From the NCBI GenBank assembly GCA_015487825.1, contig WFOZ01000399.1, positions 1 to 8,671 of the forward strand: a DNA stretch of 8,671 nt, in the 5' to 3' direction. Below, piece by piece: positions 7,355-8,671 of this stretch (its first letter is position 1; each line of letters starts with the position of its first letter). The translations under genes were made by a program, and so were the position numbers. This DNA is from Planctomycetaceae bacterium (GTDB lineage: Bacteria; Planctomycetota; Planctomycetia; Planctomycetales; Planctomycetaceae). A model generated the notes under the pieces. The model did not search any database. It worked only from the letters and a program-made list of their open reading frames with translations, and was not told the DNA's origin.

Positions 7355-8623
7355 ATGGCAGAGAACATAGAGACGAAAACTGAAAGTGGCTCCTTGAAAA
7401 AAAAGAGTCTCTTAAAATCGATTGGTCCGGGCCTGGTTACCGCGTGTGTCGTGATTGGTCCGGGGAGCATTTTAACGAGTTCGAAAGTCGGATCGGTTGA
7501 GGGATACTCCAAAAGCTGGGTCGTTTTTGTCGCTGTGCTTTGCATGATGGTATACATGACGTTGGGAGTTAAGCTGGGAGTTGTGGCTCAGCAATCGCCG
7601 GGGGAATTAACCTCAAAACGTGCAGGACGCTGGCTGGCCGTGTTGGTTGGATTCGGTGTCTTTTTCATCTCGGCTGCATTCCAGTTCGGCAATAATCTGG
7701 GCGTTCATTCGGCTCTCAAAACATATTACGATTTTGATTACTGGGTGGTCGTGATCAACATCATCACGCTCGCGTTTGTATTCGGTTTCCACAACCTTTA
7801 CAAGGTGGTTGAACGGGTGATGTCTGTTTTTGTCGCGATTATGCTGCTATCTTTTGCGATGAATTTATGGTTTGCTCAGCCGAATATCACGGAGTTTGCC
7901 AAAGGGTTGGTCCCGCTAAGTGGATCGGGAGAAATTGGTTTACCACTGCTGGGGCTGGTCGGAACAACATTTGTCATCACCGCTGCTTACTATCAGGCCT
8001 ATCTGGTAAGATTCAAAGGTTGGACCGAAAAAGATATTCATAGCGGCCTGGTTGATGCGCGAGTTGGCTCGGTAATTATGCTGCTCATCACATTAATGAT
8101 TATGACAACTGCCGCTGCGGTACTACGTGGCAAAAATCTGGGAGATGTTGCTGATGTTGCGAATTCACTGCAACCGTTGTTCGGCGAAAAAGGGCGTTTA
8201 ATTTTTTGCATCGGCCTGTTCTCAGCTGCTTTTTCTTCTTTCATTGTGAATTCAATGATTGGGGGATTTATCCTTTCCGATTCACTGAACCTGGGAAGCA
8301 TGCCTTCAGACAAATGGCCTCGAATTCTCACTGCCGCCGTTTTGTTGATCGGAATGTTTGTTGCCATTTATGTCATCCAAAGTGGAACCAGACCGGTAGC
8401 AGCTATTGTTGCCGCCCAGGCGGTGACGGTTGTCGCTGCCCCGCTGATGGCTGGCGTATTGTTATGGTTGACAAACTTGCCGAGTGTGATGGGTGAACAT
8501 CGTAACGGTATTTTGCTGAACATTGCAGCCGGTGCCAGTTTGGTGTTACTCATTCTCATGGCCTGGTACACTGCCGCGTATAAAGTCTGGCCTGAAATAA
8601 GCAAAGCATTGTCAGTAGGTTAG
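7355..8623 (+). CDS. Nramp-family (divalent metal type) membrane transporter, non-canonical site
   Basis: A 422-residue inner-membrane protein with about 11 hydrophobic segments (roughly 24-45, 54-78, 93-116, 128-146, 150-173, 194-218, 236-257, 279-308, 321-341, 346-371, 385-409). This matches the Nramp fold in length and topology. The first segment reads IGPGLVTACVVIGPGSILT, which aligns with the family's GPG...DPGN region, but canonical D-P-G-N is here G35-P-G-S38. In segment 6 the canonical M-P-H-N is A211-Y-Y-Q214, anchored on the following YL. The metal-binding Asp, Asn and Met of proton-coupled Mn/Fe transporters are therefore absent. From memory, many planctomycete and Bacteroidetes homologues share the YQAYL/KGW segment, so this looks like a stable subfamily rather than decay. 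The substrate may be another cation, such as Mg, or something else, so I give no mntH symbol. It lies 205 nt after the isomerase gene and is probably transcribed separately. Confidence 0.88.
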   Translation: MAENIETKTESGSLKKKSLLKSIGPGLVTACVVIGPGSILTSSKVGSVEGYSKSWVVFVAVLCMMVYMTLGVKLGVVAQQSPGELTSKRAGRWLAVLVGFGVFFISAAFQFGNNLGVHSALKTYYDFDYWVVVINIITLAFVFGFHNLYKVVERVMSVFVAIMLLSFAMNLWFAQPNITEFAKGLVPLSGSGEIGLPLLGLVGTTFVITAAYYQAYLVRFKGWTEKDIHSGLVDARVGSVIMLLITLMIMTTAAAVLRGKNLGDVADVANSLQPLFGEKGRLIFCIGLFSAAFSSFIVNSMIGGFILSDSLNLGSMPSDKWPRILTAAVLLIGMFVAIYVIQSGTRPVAAIVAAQAVTVVAAPLMAGVLLWLTNLPSVMGEHRNGILLNIAAGASLVLLILMAWYTAAYKVWPEISKALSVG

Positions 8624-8643
8624 CTGGACAGCGCCAGGTTAAA

Positions 8644-8671
8644 CTCGTTCCCAAGCTCCTGCTTGGGAACG
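8644..8671. repeat. Perfect palindrome at the window edge, REP-like
   Basis: CGTTCCCAAGC (8646-8656), the loop TCCT, and GCTTGGGAACG (8661-8671) form a perfect 11-bp stem with a 4-nt loop, starting 22 nt after the transporter stop codon. From memory, CTCGTTCCCAxGC...GGGAACG palindromes are a widespread intergenic repeat in several bacterial phyla, planctomycetes included. The window ends with the stem, so a following T-run (which would make it a terminator) or further repeat units cannot be seen. Confidence 0.65.

Noticed and set aside
1..8671. CRISPR array, tRNA, rRNA, insertion sequence, or defence or phage genes
   Set aside because: No regularly spaced repeats, cloverleaf, rRNA-like sequence, transposase or integrase motif was seen; the palindromes are single and intergenic.

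Overview
The window looks like chromosomal DNA from a member of the Planctomycetota, probably of moderate GC content such as the Gimesia/Rubinisphaera side of the order Planctomycetales; the genus is a guess. The phylum call rests on an exported sulfatase, a planctomycete cytochrome protein (PSCyt1-DUF1549-LamG-DUF1553) and a Tat-exported DUF1501 protein lying in a row. That set is typical of Planctomycetota and some Verrucomicrobiota. All five genes are on the + strand and all are complete.

Layout: 1-111 is a leader with no gene and no convincing promoter. Positions 112-6165 hold a tight three-gene operon: a sulfatase; a 1046-residue cytochrome/LamG protein that starts inside the sulfatase stop codon (ATGA); and a DUF1501 protein that starts either 20 nt inside the preceding gene or 7 nt after it. 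A 96-nt spacer containing a palindromic repeat-like element (6188-6242) separates this operon from a TIM-barrel sugar isomerase/epimerase-like gene (6262-7149). A 205-nt intergenic stretch (7150-7354) with several inverted repeats follows. Next is an Nramp-fold membrane transporter (7355-8623). The window ends inside or at the edge of a perfect 11-bp palindrome (8646-8671). There are no tRNA or rRNA genes, transposase, CRISPR array or recognisable rho-independent terminator.

How the genes may work together (inference): the first three products would all act outside the cytoplasm. The sulfatase and cytochrome have Sec-type signals and the DUF1501 protein has a twin-arginine signal. A sulfatase next to a heme protein carrying a glycan-binding-type LamG domain suggests processing of a sulfated glycan or other sulfate ester. 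The biochemical roles of DUF1549, DUF1553 and DUF1501 are, as far as I know, not established. The cytoplasmic isomerase could act on a released sugar, but its separation by a repeat leaves that open. The transporter appears to be a separate unit.

The most notable feature is that three of the five proteins keep a known fold but depart from the textbook active site. The sulfatase has substitutions at four usually conserved positions. The TIM-barrel protein lacks two of the usual metal ligands. The Nramp protein has GPGS and AYYQ where canonical family members have DPGN and MPHN. I see no clear wholly new system; the sulfatase-cytochrome-DUF1501 operon is the best candidate for undescribed biochemistry.
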